NCBI RefSeq assembly: GCF_039523795.1
Contig: NZ_BAAAFZ010000074.1
Location: forward strand, 1-35,895
DNA from: Craurococcus roseus
GTDB lineage: Bacteria; Pseudomonadota; Alphaproteobacteria; Acetobacterales; Acetobacteraceae
Direction: 5' to 3'
DNA: 35,895 nucleotides
The notes under the pieces were generated by a model, which saw nothing but the letters and a program-made list of their open reading frames with translations, was not told the origin of the DNA and made no database searches. Shown here in pieces: positions 8,727 to 17,689 of the stretch (the stretch's first letter is position 1; the number at the start of each line of letters is the position of its first letter). A program made the position numbers and the translations under genes.

Positions 8727-9227
8727 TTACATGCCCGGGCCGCGCAACCGCTCGTGCGAGGCGGGGCGGAGCACCGGGCTCGGCACCTGCGCCACCGGCG
8801 CGGGCGGCGGCGCGGCGGGATTCTCCACGAGGTCGAGCCTCACCTCGGAAGGATAGCGGTTGTTCGCGCCCGAGGCGGCGTCCACGACAACGCCGACCAC
8901 GCCGCCGGCGATGACGTTGCCGAAGGTCGCTCCGGTGAACTTCGACGAGGCGGCGACGGTGGCGGGCTGGTAGCCCTCCTTGGTGCAGGTCACGTTGAGG
9001 TCGTGCCGGCTCTTCCCGATGCGGACGCTGCCCGGCGTCGTGGCGACGGCGGCGACCCGCTCGCCGTTGCGGTCCACCGTGCAGGTCGCGCCCGCCGGGT
9101 TGGTGGAGAGCGTGACGGTGTCGCTGGTGCCCTCCACGACGGTCGCGCAAGCCGGCAAGAGCGCCACCAGGGCGAGCGCGGCGAATCCCTGCATTGTCCT
9201 GAAGCCCCGATCGTTGCGATGAACCAT
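8727..9227 (-). CDS. Lipoprotein with PEGA-like domain
   Basis: Short probable lipoprotein. A signal segment with hydrophobic core GFAALALVALLPAC ends in a lipobox (LLPAC) with Cys about 27 residues from the first Met. The mature part contains a PEGA-like beta repeat: NPAGATCTVDRNGE, then a turn and TCTKEGYQPATV, as seen in surface-exposed or peptidoglycan-associated lipoproteins. A glycine/valine-rich hydrophobic stretch (FGNVIAGGVVGVVVDAASG) follows and may insert in or lie on a membrane. The C-terminus is Pro-rich. Two ATGs are possible: 9227 gives a basic n-region and a normal-length signal peptide, while 9194 has a close AGGA but a very short signal; I prefer 9227. No partner gene is obvious; the function is unknown beyond envelope location. 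Confidence 0.75.
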   Translation of the reverse strand: MVHRNDRGFRTMQGFAALALVALLPACATVVEGTSDTVTLSTNPAGATCTVDRNGERVAAVATTPGSVRIGKSRHDLNVTCTKEGYQPATVAASSKFTGATFGNVIAGGVVGVVVDAASGANNRYPSEVRLDLVENPAAPPPAPVAQVPSPVLRPASHERLRGPGM

Positions 9228-9276
9228 CGTAACATTTTTGTGTTAACGTCGCAACAATCGCGTCGAGGGCCGCCCG

Positions 9277-11409
9277 CTACCGCAAAAAACCCATGAACCC
9301 CCGCTGGAGCGCGTCCGCCCGGCCGTCGCGCGCCACCTCCCAGAGCGGGTTGTCCACTGCCAAGCGCTGGCCGCCGTCGCGCTGCACCGGCCGCACCGTC
9401 GCCGACGCGCGCGAGGCCGTTTCCGGCCCGAGCAGTTGCAGCGGGAAGCGCAGGTAGATGCCCTTGTCGAAGCTGCCCTCGCCGAACCGGCTGAAGGGCA
9501 CGTTGGTGAAGGTGGCGAAGCCGCCGACCTCAATGCCGCTGGCGAAGCGGCGCCCAACCTCGACCGTGCCGCCCCAATCGCCGGCGAGGTAGCGCCCGCC
9601 GCGCAGCACGCCGTAGAGGTTCCACCAGGGCAGGTCGGCGTAGAGCGAGAGGTGGCCGGTCGCCACGCTGTAGCCGAGCGTGGAGAAGCCGCCGTCGTAG
9701 GCGCGCTGCGCCACCCAATTGAGGTCGAGGCCGAGCGCGAAGGGCTTGGCGTGCGGGCGCCACAGCGCCTCGGCCGACACGCCGGCGAACATCGGCTCCA
9801 GCAGCCCGGCGGTGACGCGGGCGAACACGTCCGGCGCCGGGGTCCAGATGCGCTCGCCGTAGAGCGTCGGGATGGAGGTGCGGCCCTCGCGCGCGTAGCG
9901 GGCGAAGTCGCTGCGGACGCGGGGCAGCTCGCTGTCGCTCGGCAAGCCCTCGTCGAGGTTGCCGGCCAGCGTCCGCGCCGCGCTGCCGGACACGGCGAAG
10001 CCTTCGCCCAGGCCGACGCGCGCGCCCGCGCCGATCCCGGCCTGCCAGCGGAAGCCGGTCTTGGGGTCGCCGAACAGCACCGAGAGCCGCGGCTCCACCG
10101 CCCAGGCGAGCGACGGGCCTTCGAGCGGCGCTTCGGCCTCCGCCGGAAGCAGCGTCGAGGACGCGAGCACCTCCTCGGCGCTGCCGTGGCCGCTCGCGGC
10201 GGCCTCCATCGCGGCGCGCGGCAGCACCAGCCGCGCCACCGTCACGCCCTGGCGGCGCCATTCCAGGCGCAGGCGCTCCACCTCGGGCGGCAGGTGCGGC
10301 TGCGCGGCCCGCGCGACGCGACCCGCCGTTTGCGCGAGCGTGGCGTAGCGGCCGCCCTCGACGGCGATCCGGGCCTCGTCGCCCTCCACCGCGATCCGCA
10401 CCGGGCGGAACCCGGCGGCACGCAGCGCGGCGGGAAGGCCCTCGGGCCGGCCTTCGTCGGGGCGGGCGGCCATCGCGGGCGGCGCGGCGCGCGGCAGGTC
10501 CGGCGGGCGGTCTGGGTCCATCCGCAGCGACAGGCGCAGCAGCAGGTCGGTGCCGTGGACGAAGTGGACGCCCGCGTCCACGTAGGGGTTCGGCTGCCAT
10601 TGCAGGCCGAGGTTGAGGCGCGATGCCGCCTTGCCGCGCAGCCCCGTCGTGCGCGCCGGGTAGCCGCCGCGCTCGTCGCGCAGCGCGTCGCCCGACCATT
10701 CGACCTTGGCGCGGAGGCCCTCGATGCCGCCGAAGGGCGAGGGCAGGGGCGGCACGCTCCATTCCAGGCCGCCGAACACCGCCGCGCGCCCGCCGCGGAA
10801 CACGCTGCCGAGGTTGGGCGTGCCGCCCGCGCCGACGTCCCGGCGCCGCTCGCCGAATCCGTCCCACAACGCCTCGAACGGGTTGCCGATGTCCGCGCCG
10901 GTGCCGAGCCGGCCCCAGCCGAGGCCCAGCGACACGTCCACGTCCCAGAACCGCTTGGAGGCGACGACGTACTCGCCGGCGTAGAGGCCGGTGCCGATCA
11001 CGTCCTGCACGCCGACGGCCAGCGCCGGGCGCCACGCGTTCTCCTGCCAAAGGCGCAGCTTCAAGTCGAAGGCGCGGTCGTTGCTGATGCCGCGCCCGCG
11101 CGTCGCGTCCAGCCGGTCGGTGAGGCGGAACGTCGTTTCCAGGAAGGGCAGCGCCTGGAAGGACAGGAACCACGAACGCCGCTGCCGCCGCCACGCCGCG
11201 CCCGCCTCGACCGTGCCGTCGGGACGGAAACGGGCGTTGCGCATTTCGATCAGCCCGGCGCCGCCGAGGTCGCTCCCGGTGGCGGGCGGTTCTTGCGCCC
11301 GGGCCGGAACGGCGAGGGCGGCGGCGGCCAGCGCCAAGCCCCGCCATGGGGCCCGGCGCGCATTCGCCCTTTGTCGCCGTAGAAACGGGTGTGCTGACGT
11401 AACCGGCAA
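9277..11409 (-). CDS. YjbH/GfcD-like outer-membrane polysaccharide protein
   Basis: A 710-residue exported protein of the YjbH (GfcD/YmcA) family, thought to form beta-barrels in the outer membrane that take part in exopolysaccharide secretion. A basic leader (RRQRANARRAPWRG), hydrophobic stretch ALAAAALAV and cleavage site ARA-Q form a signal peptide (about residues 1-39). The family signature is the early region FLETTFRLTDRLDATRGRG, then FDLKLRLWQENAWRPALAVG and VQDVIGTGLYAGEYVVASKR, followed by many alternating beta strands. The only usable start after the in-frame TAG upstream is a TTG at 11409, with a weak ribosome site. The other members of the E. coli yjbEFGH set are absent; the SLBB export protein and ligase of this window are the likely partners. 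Confidence 0.82.
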   Translation of the reverse strand: MPVTSAHPFLRRQRANARRAPWRGLALAAAALAVPARAQEPPATGSDLGGAGLIEMRNARFRPDGTVEAGAAWRRQRRSWFLSFQALPFLETTFRLTDRLDATRGRGISNDRAFDLKLRLWQENAWRPALAVGVQDVIGTGLYAGEYVVASKRFWDVDVSLGLGWGRLGTGADIGNPFEALWDGFGERRRDVGAGGTPNLGSVFRGGRAAVFGGLEWSVPPLPSPFGGIEGLRAKVEWSGDALRDERGGYPARTTGLRGKAASRLNLGLQWQPNPYVDAGVHFVHGTDLLLRLSLRMDPDRPPDLPRAAPPAMAARPDEGRPEGLPAALRAAGFRPVRIAVEGDEARIAVEGGRYATLAQTAGRVARAAQPHLPPEVERLRLEWRRQGVTVARLVLPRAAMEAAASGHGSAEEVLASSTLLPAEAEAPLEGPSLAWAVEPRLSVLFGDPKTGFRWQAGIGAGARVGLGEGFAVSGSAARTLAGNLDEGLPSDSELPRVRSDFARYAREGRTSIPTLYGERIWTPAPDVFARVTAGLLEPMFAGVSAEALWRPHAKPFALGLDLNWVAQRAYDGGFSTLGYSVATGHLSLYADLPWWNLYGVLRGGRYLAGDWGGTVEVGRRFASGIEVGGFATFTNVPFSRFGEGSFDKGIYLRFPLQLLGPETASRASATVRPVQRDGGQRLAVDNPLWEVARDGRADALQRGFMGFLR

Positions 11410-11498
11410 AAATGCAGTGCTGCTCTGATCTGGCGCCTACACGCGCGGCGTGCAGCATAGCAGTGATTTCGCCTATAAGTTAAGTTTCTAATGAATTT
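11410..11498 (-). promoter_or_regulatory. AT-rich promoter region for the yjbH-like gene
   Basis: An AT-rich island in otherwise GC-dense DNA. On the minus strand TTAACT and TATGCT are separated by 18 bases, each matching sigma-70 boxes at four of six positions, and they point at the YjbH-like start. The sequence is seen; promoter activity is inferred. Confidence 0.4.
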
Positions 11499-11535
11499 TC
11501 ATCGCATGTGCGATGCTGCCCGTGGCCGCGGCGCG

Positions 11536-12173
11536 TCAGCCTTCGGCGAGCATTCCGATAGCCTCCGAAGCGAGTTCGGGCGGCACGAAGTGGCCGCCGT
11601 CGAACTCGCGGTGCGGACCTCGTAACCGGCGGCGCGCAGGCGCGGCACAAGCCGTCGGCTGCACGCCCCGATCGGCAGCACAACGTCCGCGACGCCGTGC
11701 GAAACGAAGAGGCGCGGCCGGCCGACGGGCGCGGGCGGCGCGGCGAAGCCCGGCGAGAAGGCGAGGGCGTGGGTGAACAGGTCGCCGTTCCCGAGCGCCA
11801 GCGACACGGCGTAGGAGGCGCCGTCGGAGAAGCCCGCCAGCGCCACGCGCCGCGGGTCCACGCGGCGGCGCCCGAACACGGCGCGCAAGGCCGCGTCGGG
11901 GAAGGCGACGTCCGGCCCGTAGGCGCCCAGGATCACGTCCCAGGTCGGGCCGCGGCTTTCCGGGGCCAGGATCAACGCCCCGGGCGCCGCGGCCTCGACC
12001 AGCCGCAGCGCGCCCGTCGCGTGCCCGCCGGCGCCGTGGAGCATGACGACCAATGGCAGGACGCCGCCGTCCCCGGCGACGTTCGGAACCCGCAGCAGCC
12101 CGTCCCGGCGCCCGCCGAGCCCGAGCGCGTGCAACCCCGGCGGTTGCGGCGACCGGTCGTCGGTCACGGGCAA
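11536..12173 (-). pseudogene. Alpha/beta hydrolase (PHB depolymerase/phospholipase-like), frameshifted
   Basis: The upstream frame shows a serine hydrolase: oxyanion region VVMLHGAGGHATG, nucleophile elbow LAGFSDGASYA (Ser), and the acid segment FVSHGVADVVLPIG (Asp). As written, that frame then drifts into Ser/Arg-rich sequence and stops at 11499. In the adjacent frame the expected ending appears, REFDGGHFVPPELASEAI, with the catalytic His, stopping at 11536. A single-base change within roughly 11606-11622 would join Ser, Asp and His into one protein of about 210 residues. This is either a real inactivating mutation or an assembly error. The start is a TTG at 12173 or a GTG at 12167; neither has a good ribosome site. 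It sits between the YjbH-like gene and nudK; a role in depolymerising or deacylating a polymer is possible but unproven. Confidence 0.7.
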
Positions 12174-12370
12174 GGCGGGGCGCGCGAGGAGGCGGCCGCG
12201 CGTGGCGGCGGCGACGGCGTTCGCGTCGTCGAGAGGCTTCGTGTCGGCCCTGGCGATGGGATGCGATGAGGCGCACCCGGTGGAACGCCGCCGCCGCCGC
12301 GCCGTTCGCGGGACTCCGGCGCGACGCGCGCGCGTCGCGGTGCATCAGGCAGGCCGAAGGGGAAGCGGGC

Positions 12371-12982
12371 ATGGGCGACGAGGTCGAGATCAAGGCGGTG
12401 GAGACGCTGGCCGAGGACCGCTACCCGCTCCGCCGGTACAGCTTCTCCCACCGCCGGCGGGACGGGGCGCGCCAGGACCTCCGGCGCGAGGTCTACGCCA
12501 TCGGCCCGTCCGTCGTGGTGCTGCCGTTGGACCCGCGGCGCTCCACCGTGCTGCTGACCCGCCAGTTCCGCCTGCCCGCGCAGGTGAACGGCGACGAGCC
12601 GCGGCTGATCGAAGCCTGCGCCGGCAACATCGAGCAAGGCGACGACCCGACCGGCACCGCCCGCAAGGAGGCGGAGGAGGAGATGGGCTGCGCCCTCCGC
12701 GAGCTGCGCGAGGTCTTCGCGCTCTACATGAGCCCCGGCGTCACGGCGGAGAAGCTGCACTTCTTCATCGCCGAGTACGAGCCCGGCGAACGGTCGGGCG
12801 AGGGCGGCGGCCTGCGCGAGGAGGGCGAGGACATCGAGGTGCTCGAACTGCCGCTGGCCGAAGCCTGGGCCATGGTCGGCCGCGGCGGGATCGTGGACGC
12901 GAAGACCGTGCTGCCGCTCCAGCACCTGATGCTCGTCCGCGGACCGGGCGCCTCCTCCCCGCCCCCGCCGGCGCAGCCCTAA
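12371..12982 (+). CDS. nudK: GDP-mannose pyrophosphatase NudK-like Nudix hydrolase
   Basis: Nudix hydrolase of 203 residues, close to E. coli NudK in size and motifs. The Nudix box runs from Gly85 to Gly106 with the core RKEAEEEMG. Lys replaces the canonical Arg and Asp the first Glu; as I recall, NudK has the same RKEA. The NudK-type tail is recognisable: LYMSPGVTAEKLHFFIAEY, then a GEGGG loop and EDIEVLELPLAEAW. The reaction would be GDP-mannose to GMP plus mannose-1-phosphate. The ATG at 12371 has a GAAGGGGAAG purine tract upstream and begins where homology begins. It converges on the SLBB export gene, with stops overlapping by four bases. In this context it may limit the GDP-mannose pool feeding polysaccharide synthesis; ADP-ribose pyrophosphatase is the alternative. 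Confidence 0.85.
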   Translation: MGDEVEIKAVETLAEDRYPLRRYSFSHRRRDGARQDLRREVYAIGPSVVVLPLDPRRSTVLLTRQFRLPAQVNGDEPRLIEACAGNIEQGDDPTGTARKEAEEEMGCALRELREVFALYMSPGVTAEKLHFFIAEYEPGERSGEGGGLREEGEDIEVLELPLAEAWAMVGRGGIVDAKTVLPLQHLMLVRGPGASSPPPPAQP

Positions 12983-15825
12983 CGCGCCGAGCCCGTCCGC
13001 ACGATCACCGCCAGCGCCGCGGTGGAGAGCGCGATCTGCGAGAGCACCTGCGTCGCGTCGCGCAGGAAGCCCCAGTTCTCGTAGGGCGAGGGGTCCTGCG
13101 GCACCACCACCAGGCTGCCGGGCGGCACCGGCGGCCCGCCCGCCTGCCAGGCGCCCAGGCCCGCCGGGACGGATTGGCCGTTCGGCAGCACCACGAAGGC
13201 GCGGCCCGGGTCGGCGAAGCGCTGCTCGCCGCCGGCCGCGCGCACGTAGTCGGCGGCGCGCCAGCCGGTGGCGAATTGCAGGCTGCCCGGGTTGAGCACC
13301 GAGCCCACCACCGTCACCTCGTTCGGGCGCTTCGGGATGGCGATCAGGTCGCCGGGCTCCAGCAGCACGTCCAGCTCCGGCCGGCCGGCGAGCAGCACCG
13401 GGTTGGCCTCCACCACCATGCGCCCGGCGGCGCGCGCGCCCCGGAGCGAATTCGCCAACTCGCGCCCTGCCGCTATGGCGCCGCCGAGATCGGTGCCGCC
13501 GCCCCCTCGCACGCCGGCGACCGCCTGCCCGGCCGCCACCTGCATCAGCCCTTGCTCCAGCTCGCGCGCGCTCCGCGCGAACCCTTCCTGCTGGCGGGCG
13601 CGCACGCTCTCGCGCGTGAACACCGCGCCGTAGGGGTAGGCTTGCGGCGTGAGGCCGCCGGCGCGCGCGATCACCTCCGACAGGCGCTCGCCGCGCCGGA
13701 TGTCGTAGGAGCCGGGGCGCAGGAATTCGCCGGTGAGCGTCACCGGGCCGGTGTCGCGGTCGGCGAAGCCGCGCGGCAGGCGCACCGCGTCGCGCGGCGA
13801 CAAGCGGATCGCGGCGAAGTTGCGCGAGCGGAGGTCGAGCGTCAGGCGCGTCAACGGCAGGGCGCCGGTGTTCTCCGCCGGCTCGCGCGACAGCTCCACG
13901 GTGGACAGGTCGGCGGTGTCCGCCGCGCCGCCCGCCGCGGCCAGCACGGCGTCGAGGCCGGTGTCGCCCGTGACGGGGTAGAGGCCCGGCAGCCCGACCT
14001 CGCCTGTCAGCAGCACCGCTTGGTCGAGCAGGAACGGCAACAGCAGCGGGTACTCGACGAACACCGCCGGGCAGGGGAGGCGGCCGATGTCGGGGAAGCC
14101 GCCGCTCCGCGCGTGGGCGAAGCGCCCGCGCGAGGCCCGCGCCGCCACGGCCAGCGTGGTCAGGGCAGGGCAGTCCGCGCCGGACGATGCCGCGGCGGGC
14201 GTTCCGACCGGCTGGGCCGCGGCGATGGGTTGCGCGCCGCTGGCCGGAGCCGTTTGAAAGGCGGGGTCGTCCGCTGCTGCGCCGCCCGCCTCGCCCCGCA
14301 GCGCTTGCTGCACGCCCGGGCTGGACAGCCACAGCACGTCCGCCTGCCCGAGCAGGACCACTTCGTCCCCCTCCGCGAGCGGCAAGTCGGCGCCGCCGCG
14401 CAGCACGCGGGCGAGGTCGAAGGGCAGGAAGCGGCGCGTGCGCGTGCGGGCGTCCGTGCGCCACACCACGCCCAGGCGCGGGTACGGGTCGGGCCGCACC
14501 AGCCGCGGGTCGGAAAGCAGCGCGCGCAGGCTGCCGCCGCGGCCGCCGCCGGCGGCGCGGGTCAGCGGCGCCGAAACGTGCCCGGCCAAGCGGATGCGGC
14601 CCGCCGCGACGTCCGTGCCGGGCTCCACCCGCAGCGCGTCGCCGCGGCGGAGCGCGTCGCGCGGGCCGATCTCGTGCAGGGAGCGGCGGCCGGCGCCGTC
14701 CGTCGTGTCGAGCACGAAGCGGTTGCCGGCCGGGCGCAGCGGCTGCCCGGCGAGCGCCAGCACGGCGGAAAGCGGCGCGGAGGCCGCGCCCGCCGGCAGC
14801 TCGTAGATGCCCGGCCGCGTCACCTCGCCGCCCACCGCGACCGCGCCGCCGAGCGGCGGCACCAGGATGCGCTCGCCCTCGCGCAGCATCAGGTCCGGCG
14901 CCGCGCCGCCCTCGCCGGCGACGACGGGGTAGAGGTCCACGATGCGCCGCGCGCCGCCCGGTCCCTCCACGCGGATCGCGCGGAGCGACCCGGTGCGCCG
15001 CACGCCGCCCGCCGCGGCCAGCGCGTCGAGCACGGACGAGAGCGAAGTGAGGGCCTGCACGCCGGGCCGCTGCACCTCGCCGCCGACGAACACCGCCATC
15101 TGCCGCAACTGCCCGAGCGACAGGAACACCTCCGACCCGCCGAGGTCGCGCATCGCCCTCGCTTCCAGGTCGGCGCGCAGGTCGCGCAACCGGCGGCCGG
15201 CGGCGGGGATCGGCGCCAGGTCCGGCACCAGCAGGGCGCCGTCGCGGCCCACGCGCAGCGACATGGTTTGGCGGGCGCGGCCGCGGAAGGCGAGCACGAG
15301 CTCGTCGTCGCGGCCGATCAGGTAGTCCTCGGGCACCGCGCCGAAGCCCTGTTGCGGCGCGAGCGGCGGCGCCGAGGCGGCGAGGCCGTCGTAGCCGAAC
15401 TGGCGCAAGGGCGGCTTGCCGGCGTCCGGCGCTTCGCGGGCGGCGAAGAACGCCTCCGCGGGCGAAAGCGGTTCGGCGGGCGCCGCCGGCGGCGGCGGGG
15501 CGGCGACGGCGGGCCCGGGGCGCGCGAACGCTGGCGTCACAGGCGCCGGTGCGGGAAGCGCGTAGGATGGCGCCGGCGCGGGGCGGCCGGCGGGTGATTG
15601 GGCGCCGTCGAGGATGCGTTGCAGGATCTCCGCCTGCGCCCCCGGCGGCAGCACCGGCAGCGGCACGCCGCCCGGCAGCGTGGGGGGCAAGGACGGCGGC
15701 GACAGGAAAGGACCGTTCGGGCCGGTCTGCGCGTGCGGGGCGGAAGGCGACTGCACCAGCATCAAGGAGGCGAGGGCGCCGGCGCACAACCGGCGCAAGC
15801 GGGCGCGACGCGAGGACGCGGGCAT
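12979..15825 (-). CDS. Polysaccharide export protein with multiple SLBB domains
   Basis: Large Wza/GfcE-like outer-membrane export protein of 948 residues, about 2.5 times E. coli Wza. After a signal peptide (basic RRARLRRLCAG, hydrophobic core, end about residue 32, SAPHA-Q) comes a Pro/Ala-rich linker to about 160. The polysaccharide-export domain begins with PEDYLIGRDDELVLAFRG. Several SLBB-like units follow, each marked by GEVxxPGxY/L (for example VGGEVQRPGVQAL, VGGEVTRPGIYELP, LTGEVGLPGLYPV, LTGEFLRPGSYDI, VVGSVLNPGSLQF). A C-terminal hydrophobic helix (QIALSTAALAVIV) suits a Wza-type membrane-spanning end. No lipobox Cys is seen. The ATG at 15825 was chosen because the signal peptide starts there, though its ribosome site is weak; an ATG at 15876 is possible. 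It is divergent from the heparinase-Wzz-ligase-transferase run and probably its export channel. Confidence 0.87.
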   Translation of the reverse strand: MPASSRRARLRRLCAGALASLMLVQSPSAPHAQTGPNGPFLSPPSLPPTLPGGVPLPVLPPGAQAEILQRILDGAQSPAGRPAPAPSYALPAPAPVTPAFARPGPAVAAPPPPAAPAEPLSPAEAFFAAREAPDAGKPPLRQFGYDGLAASAPPLAPQQGFGAVPEDYLIGRDDELVLAFRGRARQTMSLRVGRDGALLVPDLAPIPAAGRRLRDLRADLEARAMRDLGGSEVFLSLGQLRQMAVFVGGEVQRPGVQALTSLSSVLDALAAAGGVRRTGSLRAIRVEGPGGARRIVDLYPVVAGEGGAAPDLMLREGERILVPPLGGAVAVGGEVTRPGIYELPAGAASAPLSAVLALAGQPLRPAGNRFVLDTTDGAGRRSLHEIGPRDALRRGDALRVEPGTDVAAGRIRLAGHVSAPLTRAAGGGRGGSLRALLSDPRLVRPDPYPRLGVVWRTDARTRTRRFLPFDLARVLRGGADLPLAEGDEVVLLGQADVLWLSSPGVQQALRGEAGGAAADDPAFQTAPASGAQPIAAAQPVGTPAAASSGADCPALTTLAVAARASRGRFAHARSGGFPDIGRLPCPAVFVEYPLLLPFLLDQAVLLTGEVGLPGLYPVTGDTGLDAVLAAAGGAADTADLSTVELSREPAENTGALPLTRLTLDLRSRNFAAIRLSPRDAVRLPRGFADRDTGPVTLTGEFLRPGSYDIRRGERLSEVIARAGGLTPQAYPYGAVFTRESVRARQQEGFARSARELEQGLMQVAAGQAVAGVRGGGGTDLGGAIAAGRELANSLRGARAAGRMVVEANPVLLAGRPELDVLLEPGDLIAIPKRPNEVTVVGSVLNPGSLQFATGWRAADYVRAAGGEQRFADPGRAFVVLPNGQSVPAGLGAWQAGGPPVPPGSLVVVPQDPSPYENWGFLRDATQVLSQIALSTAALAVIVRTGSAR

Positions 15826-15841
15826 GGCGAGCGAAAGGTCC

Positions 15842-15913
15842 CCGTTAGATACAACTATGCCGCGATCACTTTGCATTGATGTTCGCTTACACTGTATATA
15901 ATATCGCAAAGCA
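15842..15913. promoter_or_regulatory. AT-rich divergent promoter of exopolysaccharide locus
   Basis: The region between the divergent export and heparinase-like genes is the clearest AT-rich island of the window. On the plus strand a perfect TATAAT (15897-15902) is preceded by TTGCAT with a 20-base spacer or TTGATG with a 15-base spacer, neither ideal. Initiation about seven bases downstream would fall near 15909, only about five bases before the ATG at 15914, so the message would be leaderless or start at a later codon. The minus strand also carries AT-rich sequence suited to the export gene. This is promoter inference from sequence only. Confidence 0.5.
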
Positions 15914-17689
15914 ATGGAAAAACGCGCCACGCACATGCAACTGTTGGGTGCTGTGCGGTGGCTGGGGCCGCGGCCCGTGCTGTTGGCCGCGTGGCATCGC
16001 AGCCCAGCGGGCCGGGCGCTGTCGGAACGCGCGCTGCGGGGCCGGCCGACGCCGTCAGTGGTCACTGGCGGGCGATGCCTGCCCGGCGATGCGCCGCCGG
16101 TGCCGCCTTCCGTGGCGCCACGCCATGCGGGGGAGGTGCTCGCCCGCGCCGCGCTGGTCGTGGCGGCGGATTGGCACGGCGGCTACGACCCTGCCGCGCC
16201 GGCGCTTGCTTTGGACCCATATGGGGCCGGGGACATACGGCCGGTGTGGGAGCGCAGCCGCTGGGCCGAACTGCCCCTGCTCGCGCAAGCGGCGCGGCTC
16301 GATCCCGGCGGCGGGCACCTCGAACGCGCGGAGGCGCTGGTCGCCGACTGGCTCCGCGCCAACCCGCCCTTCCGGGGGCCGAACTGGGTTTGCGGCCAGG
16401 AAGCGGCGCTGCGGGCGCTGCACTTCGCCCTCGCCCTCGCGCTGCTGGGCGGCGAAGCGGCACCGACGACGGCGGCGCGGGAACTGCTGGCGCTCCACGC
16501 CCGCCGCATCGCCGCCACGCCGGCCTACGCCGCGGCGCAGGACAACAACCACGCCGTGTCGGAGCCGGCGGGGCTGCTGGCGTGCGCCCTGCTGCTCGGC
16601 GACCGACGCGCCGCGGCACGGGAAGCGGCGCGGCTGTCGACGCGGGTGCGGCGCCTGGTCGCCCAGTGCGGCGCCTTCGCGCAGCTCTCCGCCGGTTACC
16701 ACAGGCTGCTGCTCGACGTGCTCGCGGTCGCAACCTGGCTCTGCCGCCGCTTCGACGCCCCTTGCCTCGATGCCCCGGCGCGAGAGCGGGCCGCCGCCGC
16801 CGTGGCTTGGCTGCGCCGCGTGACCGATCCCGCGGCCGGCGCCGCGCCGCGGCTCGGGCACGAGGACGGCTCCGCCTTCGCCGACTTGTCCCTTGCCGGC
16901 CCGGCGGATGCGCGGCCCAGCCTGGAGCGCGCGGCGCGGCTGCTCGCGGGGCGCTCCGCAGGCTTCGTCGACGATCCCGGTTGCGCGTGGCTCGACCTGC
17001 CGCCGTGCCCGCCGATGCCGGTGGCGCCCCCAGATTGGGAAAGCGAGGGCATGCGGGGCTGGGCGGGCGAGGGCGGGGCGCGGGCGCTGCTGCGCACGGG
17101 GCCGCTGCGCTTCCGACCCGGCCACGCCGACCTGCTGCATCTCGACCTCTGGGACGGCCCGCTCAACCTGCTCCGGGACGGCGGCACCGGCGCCTACAAC
17201 CCGCCGCCGGGCCGGGCGTGGTGGCACGCGCACCTGACCGGCACCGCCGCGCACAACACCGTGGAGTTCGACGGCGCCGACCAGATGCCGCGCTTGTCGC
17301 GCTTCCTGTTCGCGCGCTGGCCGGAGACGGGCCGGTTGCCGGAAGGGGCCTGGATGCGCGACCACCGCGGCAATCGCCATGCGCGCATGGTGCGCCGCGA
17401 GGGCCGGGCCTGGCTGGTCGAGGACCGCGTGTCCGGGGGGTTCGCCCGGCTCGCGCTGCGTTGGCGCCTCGCGCCGGACGGCGGGTGGCGCGGAACGGCG
17501 GACGGGGCGGAAGGGCCGCTGGCGCGCTTGACCGTGACCGCGGACGCGCCGCTCGCCTGCGCGCTGGAGCAGGGTTGGGAAAGCCCGGCCTACGGCGAGG
17601 TGCGCGCGGCGCCCGTGCTGGCGGCGCGGGCCGCGGCGCCGGTGTCGCGCCTGCTCACCCGCATCGAGCTGCCGGCCCGTGCCGCTTGA
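15914..17689 (+). CDS. Heparinase II/III family protein
   Basis: A 591-residue protein with the heparinase II/III layout: an N-terminal alpha/alpha toroid and a C-terminal beta-sandwich. The toroid shows FRGPNWVCGQEAALRALHFA and the conserved DNNHAVSEPAGLLACALLLG, with Asn-His and Glu usual in the active cleft, then SAGYHRLLLDVLAV. The C-terminal part shows FRPGHADLLHLDLWDG and WHAHLTGTAAHNTVEFDG, the family's strongest motif. Such proteins are polysaccharide lyases or hydrolases and occur inside many alphaproteobacterial exopolysaccharide loci, where they may trim or release polymer. No clear signal peptide is seen, so its compartment is uncertain. The ATG at 15914 is near the putative -10 box; a later ATG at 15935 is possible. 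It overlaps the next gene by 11 bases, indicating one operon. Confidence 0.85.
   Translation: MEKRATHMQLLGAVRWLGPRPVLLAAWHRSPAGRALSERALRGRPTPSVVTGGRCLPGDAPPVPPSVAPRHAGEVLARAALVVAADWHGGYDPAAPALALDPYGAGDIRPVWERSRWAELPLLAQAARLDPGGGHLERAEALVADWLRANPPFRGPNWVCGQEAALRALHFALALALLGGEAAPTTAARELLALHARRIAATPAYAAAQDNNHAVSEPAGLLACALLLGDRRAAAREAARLSTRVRRLVAQCGAFAQLSAGYHRLLLDVLAVATWLCRRFDAPCLDAPARERAAAAVAWLRRVTDPAAGAAPRLGHEDGSAFADLSLAGPADARPSLERAARLLAGRSAGFVDDPGCAWLDLPPCPPMPVAPPDWESEGMRGWAGEGGARALLRTGPLRFRPGHADLLHLDLWDGPLNLLRDGGTGAYNPPPGRAWWHAHLTGTAAHNTVEFDGADQMPRLSRFLFARWPETGRLPEGAWMRDHRGNRHARMVRREGRAWLVEDRVSGGFARLALRWRLAPDGGWRGTADGAEGPLARLTVTADAPLACALEQGWESPAYGEVRAAPVLAARAAAPVSRLLTRIELPARAA

Noticed and set aside
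12053..15597. Long plus-strand frame antisense to the SLBB exporter
   Set aside because: No domain pattern; the minus-strand frame has signal peptide, export domain and SLBB repeats.
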